In this document: positions 9,079-19,024 of the stretch, in pieces
How positions within the stretch are numbered: position 1 is the first letter of the stretch
How the letters are laid out: every line of letters begins with the position of its first letter
NCBI GenBank assembly: GCA_026398875.1
Contig: JAPLSB010000024.1
Span: 248,001 to 312,000 of the forward strand
Source of the DNA: Gammaproteobacteria bacterium
GTDB taxonomy: Bacteria > Pseudomonadota > Gammaproteobacteria > Nevskiales > Nevskiaceae
Reading direction: 5' to 3'
Length of the DNA stretch: 64,000 nucleotides
Notes under the pieces: generated by a model
The model's database searches: none
Told to the model about the DNA's origin: nothing
What the model saw: only the letters and a program-made list of their open reading frames with translations
Translations under genes and position numbers: made by a program

Positions 9079-9444
9079 ATGATCCCTCGCAACGCTGTAC
9101 CGCCGCTGGCCGCCCTGTTCGGCGCACTGGCCATCGCGGTGTCCCTGCCGGCGCAGGCCTACGACTACCCCACTGTCGATCGCGTGGAATTTGTCCACAT
9201 GTGTCAGCGCGAGCATCCGGACAAGCCGCCGCACGAAATGCTCTACAAGTGCGCCTGCGTGATCGACAAGCTCGGCGAAGCAATCCCCTACGATGATTTC
9301 GTCGAAAGTTCCACGGCGTACTACGCCTCGACGATTGCCGGCGAGCGCGGCCAAGTGATCCGCAACGAACGCGTTGCCAAGGCGCTGGCCGACAGTTTCC
9401 GCGAGCAGCTTGGCCGCGCTCGCAAATCCTGCTTCATCAACTGA
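9079..9444 (+). CDS. Small Cys-rich exported protein in the methanol-oxidation cluster
   Basis: The 121-residue product has a signal peptide (to about PAQAYD) and a mature part of ~94 residues with four cysteines (HMCQRE, YKCACVID, KSCFIN), which could form two disulfides in the periplasm. The only other recognisable trait is a predicted helical, charged body. No heme CxxCH is present. It starts 54 bases after the xoxJ-like gene and its stop is five bases before the zinc hydrolase ATG, so it is part of the same operon. Function unknown; a chaperone or redox partner for the quinoprotein is conceivable but unproven. Confidence 0.75.
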   Translation: MIPRNAVPPLAALFGALAIAVSLPAQAYDYPTVDRVEFVHMCQREHPDKPPHEMLYKCACVIDKLGEAIPYDDFVESSTAYYASTIAGERGQVIRNERVAKALADSFREQLGRARKSCFIN

Positions 9445-9449
9445 TCCCG

Positions 9450-10418
9450 ATGCACGCGCTGCGGATCGGCTCATTGTCGACCGCAGTGCTGATTGGTTCG
9501 CTGCTGGCCCTGCTGCTGGGCGCGCTGCCGATCACCGTCAATGCGGACGTTGCGGGCAAATCGCCGTTGCTGCTGGAGAACCCGGCCGACGGGATCTACG
9601 TCCATCGCGGCGCGATGGCGACGACTGCCGCCGAGAACGGCGGGGACATCGCCAATATCGGCTTCATTGTCGGCAGCCGCTGTGTTGCGGTCATCGATAC
9701 CGGCGGCACCCAGGCAGTCGGCACCGCCCTGCTCGCCGCGCTGCGCAAGCGCACCGACAAGCCGGTCTGCTACGTCATCCACACCCACGTCCACCCCGAC
9801 CACTCGTTCGGCGATGCTGCCTTTGTCGGCGACGCAACCGTGTTCGTGGCCCACGCCCGGTTTCCGGCGGCACTGGCCGCCCGACGCGAGGGCTACCGTC
9901 AGGCACTCGACAGGCTGCTCGGTGTGCAGGCTGCCGGCAGCGAGATCGCCATGCCGACGCTGCTGGTCGAAGGTGAACGGCAACTCGACCTTGGCGACCG
10001 CGTCATCAGCCTGAAGGCCTGGCCGACAGCACACACGAATCAGGATCTGACGGTCTTCGATCTGCGCACGAAAACCCTCTGGACCGGCGATCTGCTGTTC
10101 GCCGGCCACGTGCCGGTGGTCGATGGCAAGGCCATTGGCTGGCTGGCGGCGATCGACGCCTTGATCGCACTCAACGCAGCGCACGTGATCCCCGGCCATG
10201 GCCCGCCGTTGCGCGACGCCGCGACCGCATTCGCCGATCAGCGTCGCTATCTGCAGGTGCTGGTCTCGGAGTGCCGGCAGGCGCTGCGCGACGGCGTGAC
10301 GCTGGCCACCGCCGTCGATGCCATCGGTTCCGTTGAAAAGGAACGCTGGCTGCTGTTCGAGGACTACCATCGCCGCAACGTCACCGCCGTCTACACCGAA
10401 CTGGAGTGGGAGAACTGA
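9450..10418 (+). CDS. SoxH-like periplasmic zinc metallohydrolase (quinoprotein relay system, type 2)
   Basis: The 322-residue exported protein (signal residues 1-31) has a complete metallo-beta-lactamase fold signature: HTHVHPDHSFG (the HxHxDH motif), a His in WPTAHTNQD, the bridging Asp in TLWTGDLLFAG and the last His in IPGHGPP. It therefore should bind two metal ions and hydrolyse a thioester-like or ester bond, as glyoxalase II and SoxH relatives do. Family knowledge places such proteins next to PQQ dehydrogenases and SoxYZ-like carriers; the substrate is not known. The next gene, the carrier, starts two bases after its stop. Related hydrolases occur at 36197-37147 (intact) and 14102-15040 (ligands lost). 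Confidence 0.87.
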   Translation: MHALRIGSLSTAVLIGSLLALLLGALPITVNADVAGKSPLLLENPADGIYVHRGAMATTAAENGGDIANIGFIVGSRCVAVIDTGGTQAVGTALLAALRKRTDKPVCYVIHTHVHPDHSFGDAAFVGDATVFVAHARFPAALAARREGYRQALDRLLGVQAAGSEIAMPTLLVEGERQLDLGDRVISLKAWPTAHTNQDLTVFDLRTKTLWTGDLLFAGHVPVVDGKAIGWLAAIDALIALNAAHVIPGHGPPLRDAATAFADQRRYLQVLVSECRQALRDGVTLATAVDAIGSVEKERWLLFEDYHRRNVTAVYTELEWEN

Positions 10419-10420
10419 CC

Positions 10421-11281
10421 ATGCGCCGACGTGTTGCGCGGTACTCCACGCTGCTGCCGGGATTGCTGTTGCTGGCTGCCAGCCTGCTGTCGACGACTGC
10501 CGCGTTGGCAGACACAGCGCCGCAGGCCTCGGAGGTCAGCGTCTGGTCAAAGGTCCGCAGCGCCCTGTTCGGCAGTCGCGTGATCGACGAGAACGCCGAA
10601 GCGATCATCCGGCTCGATGCACCCAGCCGGGCAGAGGATGCGGCGACCGTGCCGATCGCGATCCGCAGCCAGCTGCTGCAGACGCCATCGCGCTATATCC
10701 GGAAGCTTTACCTGCTGGTCGACAACAATCCATCGCCGATCGCGGCGGTGTTCGAGTTGCAGCCGGAAAGTGGCCGCGCCGAGATCGAGACCCGTATCCG
10801 CGTCGAGCAGTACACCGAGGTTCGCGCGATTGCCGAACTCAACGATGGCGCGCTGTACATGGCGCACCGTTACGTCAAGGCGTCGGGCGGCTGCTCGGCG
10901 CCCGCCGGAAAGGACCCGCAGGAAGCCCTGCGCAATGTCGGCCGCATGCGCCTGCGCGTCGATGGGCCGATCGAAGCCGGCCGTCCGACGGTGGCACAGC
11001 TGGCGATCAGCCACCCGAATGCTTCGGGCCTGGTGCTTGATCAGCTGACGCGGCTATACCAGCCGGCGTACTACGTTCGCACGATCGAGGTCCGCTACGC
11101 CGGCCGGCCCGTGCTGACGGCCGATATCGATTTCTCGATCAGCGAGAACCCGAACTTCCGCTTCTACTTCGTGCCGGATGGCGATGGCGAACTGCAGGCC
11201 GACGTCGTCGACACCGAGGATCTGCACTTCGGTAGCCAGCTCGCGATCAAGGTCGGCGGCCTCGGCGGCCCGACGCGATGA
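10421..11281 (+). CDS. SoxYZ-like fused carrier protein associated with quinoprotein dehydrogenase
   Basis: The 286-residue exported protein fuses a SoxY-like N-terminal domain to a SoxZ-like C-terminal domain. Between them is a flexible KASGGCSAPAG segment with a single Cys, equivalent to the GGC swinging arm on which SoxY carries sulfur intermediates. The signal peptide covers about residues 1-33 (cleavage after AALA). The SoxZ part ends in FRFYFVPDGDGELQ and FGSQLAIKVGG. The ATG at 10421 is preferred; a GTG 15 bases upstream would overlap the hydrolase gene. No soxA, soxX, soxB or soxC lies nearby, so this is not thiosulfate oxidation; the carrier's cargo in the PQQ context is unknown. A second copy is at 37144-37899. 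Confidence 0.85.
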   Translation: MRRRVARYSTLLPGLLLLAASLLSTTAALADTAPQASEVSVWSKVRSALFGSRVIDENAEAIIRLDAPSRAEDAATVPIAIRSQLLQTPSRYIRKLYLLVDNNPSPIAAVFELQPESGRAEIETRIRVEQYTEVRAIAELNDGALYMAHRYVKASGGCSAPAGKDPQEALRNVGRMRLRVDGPIEAGRPTVAQLAISHPNASGLVLDQLTRLYQPAYYVRTIEVRYAGRPVLTADIDFSISENPNFRFYFVPDGDGELQADVVDTEDLHFGSQLAIKVGGLGGPTR

Positions 11282-11613
11282 CGGTGGCATCGCATGTTGC
11301 TTCGATCATGCGGCGGACCAGCTGGATGCCATCGGCCTGATGCAGGCCGGTCAACGGATATCGGGAACTGCCGGCGCTGTCGCTCACCTACAAACGATGC
11401 TAGCCCCGGTCAGTACGGTGCTGAAGCGAGATCCAATCCCCTCCGTCGCGGCCTTGCTGTCCGTGACCGATCAAGCCCACCGCAAGCCTTTTGCCAACGC
11501 TTGGCGCCTGCACCACCGATACACGCGGGCGGCAGGTCAAGCTGCGACCACCGGACTGAACCGCTGGAAGCAGGCATGCTCGATGGGAACCGCCAAATAA
11601 AATCCGTGATCGC
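11282..11613. other. 332-base gap between the quinoprotein cluster and the lipid kinase operon
   Basis: No gene, clear terminator or consensus promoter was recognised. The short frames crossing it have no family features. The promoter for the lipid kinase operon probably lies here. Confidence 0.5.
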
Positions 11614-12570
11614 ATGAGCCCCGCCGCTGCCGCCGACCGTCCCTGCTTCATCGTCATGAATGCAGGATCGGGCCACAACGACACTCGCCAGACCGCTGAC
11701 ACCATTCGCGAGGTGCTGAGCGCGGCCGGCCGGCCGCACGAACTGCTGATGGCCACGCAAGGTCGTGACATCCCGCAGCTGGCTCGCAAGGCGGTGGCGC
11801 TGGCCTGTGCGCAGGACGGCATCATCGTTGCCGCCGGGGGCGATGGCACCATCAATGCCGTGGCGCAGGCTGCACTCGGCTGCGGCCAGCCTTTCGCGGT
11901 GCTGCCGCAGGGCACGTTCAACTACTTCGGCCGCGCCAGCGGTACTCCCGAAGACATCCGGGCTGCCGTCACCGCACTGCTTGGCGCGCAGGTGCAGCCC
12001 GTGCAGGTCGGTCTGGTCAACGACCGGGTGTTCCTCGTCAATGCCAGCCTCGGGCTCTATCCGCAGCTGCTGGAAGACCGCGAAGCCTTCAAGGCGCGCT
12101 TCGGCCGCAGCCGACTCGTGGCGATGCTGTCCGGCCTGATCAGCTTTCTGCGCGAACGCCGGCAGCTGACTCTGGAAATCGAGATCGAGGGCGAAATCCG
12201 CAAGGTGCGCACACCGACGCTGTTCGTCGGCAACAACGCGCTGCAGCTGACCCAGATCGGCATTGCCGATGCCGAAGCACTGGGCCGCGGACGGCTGGTG
12301 GCCATCGCCCTGAAGCCGGTCAGCAGCCTGGCGATGGCCGGCCTGCTGCTGCGCGGCGCATTCGGCCGGCTCGGAGCAGCCGATCAGGTCATCAGCTTTC
12401 CGCTACGCACGCTGACCATCCGCCCGCCAGGCCGTCGCCGTCGACGCTTCAAGGTGGCGATGGACGGCGAAGTCACCCGGCTCGCCTCGCCACTGGTGTT
12501 CCGGGTCTCCCCCGAGCCGCTGCTGCTGATGGTGCCGGCAGCGGAAACAGTGCCGGCGGATGCGTCATGA
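11614..12570 (+). CDS. Diacylglycerol/lipid kinase family protein (YegS/DagK-type)
   Basis: The 318-residue cytosolic or membrane-associated enzyme has the DAGK catalytic hallmark GGDGT (in VAAGGDGTINAVA) about 75 residues in, and the downstream PQGTFNYF segment that replaces the usual PLGTxN(D)FA. The second domain has the beta-sandwich typical of YegS. Family members phosphorylate diacylglycerol, other lipids or related alcohols with ATP; the substrate cannot be read from sequence. Its stop overlaps the next gene (ATGA), and the operon also contains a metallophosphoesterase and a PAP2 phosphatase, so a lipid phosphorylation-dephosphorylation cycle is likely. Confidence 0.85.
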   Translation: MSPAAAADRPCFIVMNAGSGHNDTRQTADTIREVLSAAGRPHELLMATQGRDIPQLARKAVALACAQDGIIVAAGGDGTINAVAQAALGCGQPFAVLPQGTFNYFGRASGTPEDIRAAVTALLGAQVQPVQVGLVNDRVFLVNASLGLYPQLLEDREAFKARFGRSRLVAMLSGLISFLRERRQLTLEIEIEGEIRKVRTPTLFVGNNALQLTQIGIADAEALGRGRLVAIALKPVSSLAMAGLLLRGAFGRLGAADQVISFPLRTLTIRPPGRRRRRFKVAMDGEVTRLASPLVFRVSPEPLLLMVPAAETVPADAS

Positions 12571-13364
12571 GCCTGGTCCTGCACCTGTCCGATACCCACT
12601 TCGGCGTCGAGCGCGGCGAGGTGGTTCTGGCGCTGCTGAAGTTGGCCGATGAGCAACGCCCGGATGTCGCCGTGCTGTCCGGCGACGTCACCCAGCGTGG
12701 CCGCCGCGAGGAATTCGCCGCCGCGCGCCGCTTCATCGACGCGCTGACGGCGCGCCGGAAACTGGTGCTGCCGGGCAATCACGACATTCCGCTGTTCGAC
12801 CTCGGACGCCGGCTGTTCGCGCCGTACTGGAATCATCGCCGTGCCTTCGGTCCGGAACTTGAACCCGAGCACGAGGACGAGCAGCTGCTGATTCTCGGCA
12901 TCCGCACCACGCGCCGCTACCGGCATGTCGACGGCACCGTGTCGGCCGCGCAGGTGCGCCGCAGCAGCCAGCGGCTGCGCGGCAGCCGGGCTCGGCTGAA
13001 GCTGGTGGTCACGCACCAGCCGGTGCACGTGCAAAGCGCGGTCGACCACCACAACCTGCTGCGCGGCCGCGAGACGGCACTGCGCGGCTGGTCCGCGGCC
13101 GGTGCCGATCTGATTCTCGGTGGCCACATCCACCTGCCGTTCGTGGCGCCGCTGCGCAGCATTCACGGCCTGCCGCGCGAGGTCTGGGCCGTGCAGGCCG
13201 GCACGGCCGTCTCGCAGCGGACCCGGCCCGGCGCCCCGAACTCGGTGAACCTGATCCGCCTCGATGACCACACCGGCCAATGCCGCGTCGAACGCTGGGA
13301 TTTCGACGCCAGCAGCGCCGCGTTCGCCTGCGCGACAGCCACCGACGTGGCGCTGGACCGCTGA
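12567..13364 (+). CDS. Calcineurin-like metallophosphoesterase
   Basis: The 265-residue protein contains all five conserved blocks of the superfamily: LSDTHFG, GDVTQRG, PGNHDIP, VTHQPVH and GGHIHLPF, giving a two-metal phosphoesterase site. There is no signal peptide or membrane segment, so it is cytosolic. Related enzymes include Lpx-type UDP-diacylglucosamine hydrolases and cyclic nucleotide phosphodiesterases; the exact substrate is not assignable. It overlaps the lipid kinase by four bases and is followed six bases later by the PAP2 gene, so it is in the middle of one operon and may act on a lipid headgroup or phospholipid-derived phosphate. Confidence 0.87.
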   Translation: MSLVLHLSDTHFGVERGEVVLALLKLADEQRPDVAVLSGDVTQRGRREEFAAARRFIDALTARRKLVLPGNHDIPLFDLGRRLFAPYWNHRRAFGPELEPEHEDEQLLILGIRTTRRYRHVDGTVSAAQVRRSSQRLRGSRARLKLVVTHQPVHVQSAVDHHNLLRGRETALRGWSAAGADLILGGHIHLPFVAPLRSIHGLPREVWAVQAGTAVSQRTRPGAPNSVNLIRLDDHTGQCRVERWDFDASSAAFACATATDVALDR

Positions 13365-13370
13365 GCGGCC

Positions 13371-14096
13371 ATGACGCTGATCGCGACCACGGTGGCGCGT
13401 CACCTGCCACTGCTGCTGTGCGGCCTGATCGGCGTCGCGTGGCTGATCACGGCGGCATTGTGGCGGCGCGGTGCGCCGTCACCGACGAGCCAGTGGCGAA
13501 TCGTGGCCTTGGCCATCGCCTTGTTCGGTCTGCTGGCCACGATGCCGCCGGCCGTGGTTGCCTGGGACCAGGCCATTGCCGAAGCAATGCGCACCCAGGT
13601 ACCACGGCCGCAGCTTGAAGCGGCTTACGCCATCACCTGGTTCGGCAACTTCGAGACGCTGGTCGTGATCGGCGGCATCGTGGCACTGGCGCTTGCGGCT
13701 TGTCGGCGCTGGTCGGACCTCGCGCTCTGGGTCGCGGTGACGCTCGGCAACGGGCTGCTCAATCGCCTGCTCAAGCACGGCTTTGCGCGGGCGAGACCGC
13801 TGCACGATCACGGTCTGGTGATCGAGCCTGCGTACAGCTTCCCGAGCGGCCACGCCTCCGGCGCGCTGGCGGTCTACGGGCTGCTGGCCATCCTGCTGAT
13901 GCCGCATCTGGCGCCGGCTGCGCGTCTGCCAGTTTTGCTGGCAACGACGGCGCTGGTGCTGATGGTCGGCGCCAGTCGGGTGATCCTGCACGTGCATTTT
14001 GCGAGCGACGTGCTGGCCGGCTACGCCAGCGCGCTGGCCGTGGTGGTCGCCGGCTATGCGCTTCGCGAACGCAGTCTGCGTCGCGCAGCGCGTTGA
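13371..14096 (+). CDS. Integral membrane PAP2-family phosphatase
   Basis: The 241-residue protein has about six hydrophobic helices and the three phosphatase motifs of the PAP2 family: KHGFARARP, PSGH (SFPSGHASG) and SRVILHVHFASD. Such enzymes remove phosphate from phosphatidate, phosphatidylglycerophosphate, undecaprenyl pyrophosphate or lipid A at the outer face of the inner membrane. The catalytic His residues in PSGH and in the third motif are intact. It follows the metallophosphoesterase by six bases and precedes the degenerate metallo-beta-lactamase-fold gene by five, so it probably counterbalances the lipid kinase encoded at 11614-12570. Confidence 0.88.
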   Translation: MTLIATTVARHLPLLLCGLIGVAWLITAALWRRGAPSPTSQWRIVALAIALFGLLATMPPAVVAWDQAIAEAMRTQVPRPQLEAAYAITWFGNFETLVVIGGIVALALAACRRWSDLALWVAVTLGNGLLNRLLKHGFARARPLHDHGLVIEPAYSFPSGHASGALAVYGLLAILLMPHLAPAARLPVLLATTALVLMVGASRVILHVHFASDVLAGYASALAVVVAGYALRERSLRRAAR

Positions 14097-14101
14097 TCCG
14101 A

Positions 14102-15040
14102 ATGTCGATGGCGTCCCGCACCGTCGTGCTTGCACGCCTTGTCGTCATCGCCGCACTGCTGGCATTCATCGGCAGCCTGCGCGCCGAGGTCGTGACGCTC
14201 GCCGCTGGTGTCCATGCCGATCTGGGCAGCCACACGGCGATTGCGCCGGAGAATCTCGGCGAGATCGCCAACAGTGGCTTGATCGTCGGAGAACAGCAGA
14301 TGCTGGCGATCGACAGCGGCGTATCGCGCGCGCATGGCGAGCGCCTCTACGCCGCCTGGAAGGCACGCGCAGACAAGCCATTCGCTGGATTGCTGCTGAC
14401 GCAGCCGCACCAGGAGTTCCTGTTCGGTGCCGGCGCTTTCCAGGCGCATGGCGTCCGCGTGATCGCCCATCGCGATGCAGCGCTGCTGATGCGCCAGCGC
14501 TGCGAGAACTGCCTGACTCACCTGCGCGAACGGCTGCCCGGCGGCTTGATGAAGGGCACCGCCTTGATCACGCCGGACCGCCTGCTGGACAGCGCAATAC
14601 CGATCGATCTCGGCGAGCGGATCGTGCAGTTGATCGACGGCGGCCAGGCCACCACGCCGGGCACGCTGGCCGTGTTCGACGCCACCAGCGGAACGCTGTT
14701 TGCCGGAGGGCTGATCGCCAGCCAGCGGATTCCGAGCCTGCGCGACGCCCGCATCGCCGAGTGGCTGGCGGTGCTAGAGGCGCTGCGCAAGCTGCCGGTC
14801 AAGCGCATCGTGCCGGGCTTCGGGCCAGTCGGCGATCAGGGCCAGATCAGCGACATGCAGCGCTACCTGCAGCAGATCGACACCGCCGTGCGCCGCGAAT
14901 ACCAGCGCGGGGCGAGCCTGCTCGAAACCGTGGCGGCCGTGCAGCTGCCGGCATACGCCAGCTGGAACGAGTACGCCGTGCTGCATCCGCAGAACGTGCA
15001 GTACCTCTACCGACAGCTGGAAGACGCCGACTTCAAGTGA
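14102..15040 (+). CDS. Exported metallo-beta-lactamase-fold protein with lost metal ligands (degenerate quinoprotein-relay hydrolase)
   Basis: The 312-residue exported protein aligns along its length with the SoxH-like hydrolase at 36197-37147, but its metal site is dismantled. The HxHxDH motif (LTHAHPDH in the paralogue) is LTQPHQEF. The next His (GHTDGD) is in a GQATTPG stretch. The bridging Asp (FAGDLVF) is Gly in FAGGLIA. The final His (PGHGP) is Phe in PGFGP. The fold's other landmarks remain (ANSGLIVG, MLAIDSGVS), so it looks like a pseudoenzyme, possibly a partner or scaffold, rather than random decay; the frame is intact. The start is the ATG five bases after the PAP2 stop. Its 3' end overlaps the convergent cbbR end by eight bases. 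Confidence 0.8.
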   Translation: MSMASRTVVLARLVVIAALLAFIGSLRAEVVTLAAGVHADLGSHTAIAPENLGEIANSGLIVGEQQMLAIDSGVSRAHGERLYAAWKARADKPFAGLLLTQPHQEFLFGAGAFQAHGVRVIAHRDAALLMRQRCENCLTHLRERLPGGLMKGTALITPDRLLDSAIPIDLGERIVQLIDGGQATTPGTLAVFDATSGTLFAGGLIASQRIPSLRDARIAEWLAVLEALRKLPVKRIVPGFGPVGDQGQISDMQRYLQQIDTAVRREYQRGASLLETVAAVQLPAYASWNEYAVLHPQNVQYLYRQLEDADFK

Positions 15041-15971
15041 CGGCGCCCGCGGGCGCGCTGCGGAACAGGTTGGCGAGCATCGCCTCGCCGCGTTCCAGCA
15101 CGAAGTGGCGAAGCGCTTCGGCCGCCGGCGACAGGCTCGTCGAGCTGATGCTGACCACGTGCCAGGCACGCATCAGTGGCAGGCCGACGACATCGATGAC
15201 GGCCAGGTGTCCGGTATCGACTTCCAATCCCACCGTGTGCAGCGACAGCAAGGTCAGCCCCATGTTGGCCATCACCGCCTGCTTGATCGTTTCGTTGCTG
15301 TTCTGCTCCATCAGCAGCGACGGCGCGATGCGCATCTCCTTGAACCAGGCCTCCATTGCCGAGCGGGTGCCGGAGCCGGTTTCCCGAGCGATGAAAACCT
15401 CACGGTCAAGCCGCGAAGGCGGCACATCCCGAGCACCCGCCAGCCGATGCGTGCTCGCGGCGATCACCGCCAGCGGGTTGGCGGCGAAGGCTTCGGCGCG
15501 CACATCGATGTCGCGCGGTGGCCGCCCCATGATCGCCAGATCGATGCTGCGTTCGTGCAGTTGCTTGTCGAGCTGATCGCGATTGCCGATGTTGATCCGC
15601 ATTTCGACACCCGGATAGTCGATGCGGAATTGCGACAGCAGCCGCGGCACGAAGTACTTCGCGGTACCGACCATGCCGACGGTGATTCGCCCGGCCTGCA
15701 AGCCGCGCAGCCGGGCGATCGTGTCCTCGGCTTCCTTCATCGTCGTGATCACGCGCCGGGCGTAGACCAGCAGGTACTCGCCGGTGGTGGTCAAGCTCAT
15801 CGTCCGGCCGCCGCGCTCGAACACCGGCAGGCCCAGTGCGGTTTCCAGATCACGGATCTGCATCGATACGGCCGGTGCAGTCAGGTGCAGTTCGTCTGCA
15901 GCACGCGCAAAGCTGAGATGCCGCGCGGCCGACGCGAACGTGCGCAACTGGCGAAGACTGACGTTCAGCAT
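15033..15971 (-). CDS. cbbR: LysR-type transcriptional regulator of the Calvin-cycle operon
   Basis: The 312-residue regulator has an N-terminal LysR helix-turn-helix (FASAARHLSFARAADELHLT in residues ~10-30) and a periplasmic-binding-like effector domain (VGMVGTAKYFVPRLLSQFR). It is divergent from cbbL, about 100 bases away, the standard position for CbbR, which senses Calvin-cycle metabolites or NADPH and activates cbb transcription. Two TNA-N7-TNA LysR boxes lie in the intergenic region, one at its own start codon, allowing autoregulation. The C-terminus overlaps the neighbouring convergent gene by eight bases. Confidence 0.93.
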   Translation of the reverse strand: MLNVSLRQLRTFASAARHLSFARAADELHLTAPAVSMQIRDLETALGLPVFERGGRTMSLTTTGEYLLVYARRVITTMKEAEDTIARLRGLQAGRITVGMVGTAKYFVPRLLSQFRIDYPGVEMRINIGNRDQLDKQLHERSIDLAIMGRPPRDIDVRAEAFAANPLAVIAASTHRLAGARDVPPSRLDREVFIARETGSGTRSAMEAWFKEMRIAPSLLMEQNSNETIKQAVMANMGLTLLSLHTVGLEVDTGHLAVIDVVGLPLMRAWHVVSISSTSLSPAAEALRHFVLERGEAMLANLFRSAPAGAVT

Positions 15972-16015
15972 CAGAAAACCTTACGTGACAATGCAGACAT
16001 CGTGAATTTACCTTA
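15971..16015. promoter_or_regulatory. Candidate CbbR binding sites upstream of cbbL
   Basis: Two matches to the CbbR pattern TNA-N7-TNA occur at 15971-15983 (TCA-N7-TTA, touching the cbbR start codon) and 16003-16015 (TGA-N7-TTA). They are 32 bases apart, about three helical turns, and lie between the divergent cbbR and cbbL genes. Confidence 0.45.
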
Positions 16016-16032
16016 TCCAGTGCCCCTCTTAA

Positions 16033-17568
<1,536 letters not shown>

Positions 17569-17585
17569 GCCCGGGAGCCACGATC

Positions 17586-18020
17586 ATGATGACCAATACC
17601 AACCAGCGGCTGACGCAGGGCCAGTTCTCGTTCCTGCCGGATCTCACCGACACGCAGATCACCGCGCAGCTCGACTACGCGCTCAAGAACGGCTGGGCGA
17701 TCGGCGTCGAGTACACCGACGATCCGCATCCGCGCAACACCTACTGGGAAATGTTCGGCAACCCGATGTTCGATCTGAAGGACGCCGCCGGTGCGCTGAT
17801 GGAAATCAACAGCGCCCGCAAGACTTTCCCGAACCAGTACATCCGGGTCACCGCTTTCGACGCCACCCGCGGGGTCGAGTCGCCGACGATGTCGTACATC
17901 GTCAATCGTCCCGCGAAAGAACCGGGTTTCGGTCTCGTGCGCCAGGAAGTCGATGGCCGCGCGATTCGCTACACCATTCATTCCTACGCCACCGACAAGC
18001 CGGAAAGCGAACGCTACTGA
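17586..18020 (+). CDS. cbbS: RuBisCO small subunit, form I
   Basis: The 144-residue small subunit shows the conserved blocks [14 protein letters not shown], the [21 protein letters not shown] core and [11 protein letters not shown]. The C-terminal extension ([20 protein letters not shown]) is typical of red-type form I small subunits, whose hairpin helps assemble the L8S8 enzyme without a dedicated chaperone. It starts 17 bases after cbbL and precedes cbbX by 88 bases. Two ATG codons three bases apart can serve as start. Confidence 0.96.
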   Translation: MMTNTNQRLTQGQFSFLPDLTDTQITAQLDYALKNGWAIGVEYTDDPHPRNTYWEMFGNPMFDLKDAAGALMEINSARKTFPNQYIRVTAFDATRGVESPTMSYIVNRPAKEPGFGLVRQEVDGRAIRYTIHSYATDKPESERY

Positions 18021-18108
18021 TACCGACTGACTTGCACGGCGGGTGGCGATGGCCGCAATGGCTCTCGTCACCGCCGCCCGTTTATTGCCCTTGACCGAGG
18101 AGGCGACT

Positions 18109-19014
18109 GTGGACGACGCGAAGACCGTAGACCTCCAGGCGATCGTTCGCGATTCGAACGTCACCGAGGTGCTCGACCAGCTCGACCGCGAGCTGGTCGG
18201 ACTGGCGCCGGTGAAGCGGCGCATCCGCGAGATCGCGGCGTATCTGGCGGTGACGCGCGCCCGCAAGACGCTGGGTCTCGAAGCAACGCCGCCGAGCCTG
18301 CACATGTGCTTCACCGGCAATCCCGGCACCGGCAAGACCACGGTGGCGCTGCGGATGGCAGAAATCCTCCACCGGCTTGGCTATGTCCGCAAAGGCCATG
18401 TGGTGTCGGTGACCCGCGATGATCTGGTCGGCCAGTACATCGGACACACCGCGCCCAAGACCAAGGAGGTGCTGAAAAGGGCGATGGGCGGCGTGCTGTT
18501 CATTGACGAGGCCTACTACCTGTACCGGCCGGAAAACGAGCGTGACTACGGTCAGGAATCGATCGAGATCCTGCTGCAGGTGATGGAGAACAATCGCGAC
18601 GACCTCGTCGTGATCCTGGCCGGTTACCACGACCGGATGAACACGTTCTTCAGCTCGAATCCCGGCATGTCGTCGCGCATCGCGCATCACGTCGACTTCC
18701 CGGATTACTCGCAGCCGGAGTTGCTGTCGATAGCCGGGAAGATGGTCAGCGCGATGAATTACCGTTTCGACGCCGATGCCCAGCAGGCGATGGGCTACTA
18801 CATCGATCGCCGGCTCACGCAGCCGAACTTCGCCAATGCCCGCTCGGTGCGCAATGCGCTGGACCGCGCCCGGCTGCGGCAGGCGAACCGGCTTTTTGCC
18901 GGCGTCGGCGCTGGGCGGCCCAATGTCACGGCCGATGATCTCAGCACGCTATCCGCGTCCGATATCCTCGCCTCGCGAGTGTTCGACGCACCCGATTCCG
19001 CCGACAAGACCTGA
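18109..19014 (+). CDS. cbbX: RuBisCO activase CbbX
   Basis: The 301-residue AAA+ protein has Walker [10 protein letters not shown] near residue 71 and Walker [11 protein letters not shown], plus the [16 protein letters not shown] sensor region shared by CbbX. CbbX is the activase that removes tight-binding sugar phosphates from red-type RuBisCO by pulling on the CbbL C-terminus, so its presence matches the red-type small subunit. The start is the GTG at 18109 preceded by a GAGGAGG Shine-Dalgarno; an in-frame ATG at 18043 has no such site. It lies between cbbS and fbp in the operon. Confidence 0.95.
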   Translation: MDDAKTVDLQAIVRDSNVTEVLDQLDRELVGLAPVKRRIREIAAYLAVTRARKTLGLEATPPSLHMCFTGNPGTGKTTVALRMAEILHRLGYVRKGHVVSVTRDDLVGQYIGHTAPKTKEVLKRAMGGVLFIDEAYYLYRPENERDYGQESIEILLQVMENNRDDLVVILAGYHDRMNTFFSSNPGMSSRIAHHVDFPDYSQPELLSIAGKMVSAMNYRFDADAQQAMGYYIDRRLTQPNFANARSVRNALDRARLRQANRLFAGVGAGRPNVTADDLSTLSASDILASRVFDAPDSADKT

Positions 19015-19024
19015 GGGCCCCGCC

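Noticed and set aside
10421-11281. Assignment of the SoxYZ-like carriers to thiosulfate oxidation
   Set aside because: No soxA, soxX, soxB or soxC lies in the window, and both copies are attached to quinoprotein gene sets.
13700-14101. Upstream extension of the degenerate hydrolase gene through the PAP2 gene
   Set aside because: It overlaps PAP2 in another frame; the ATG at 14102 gives a signal peptide.
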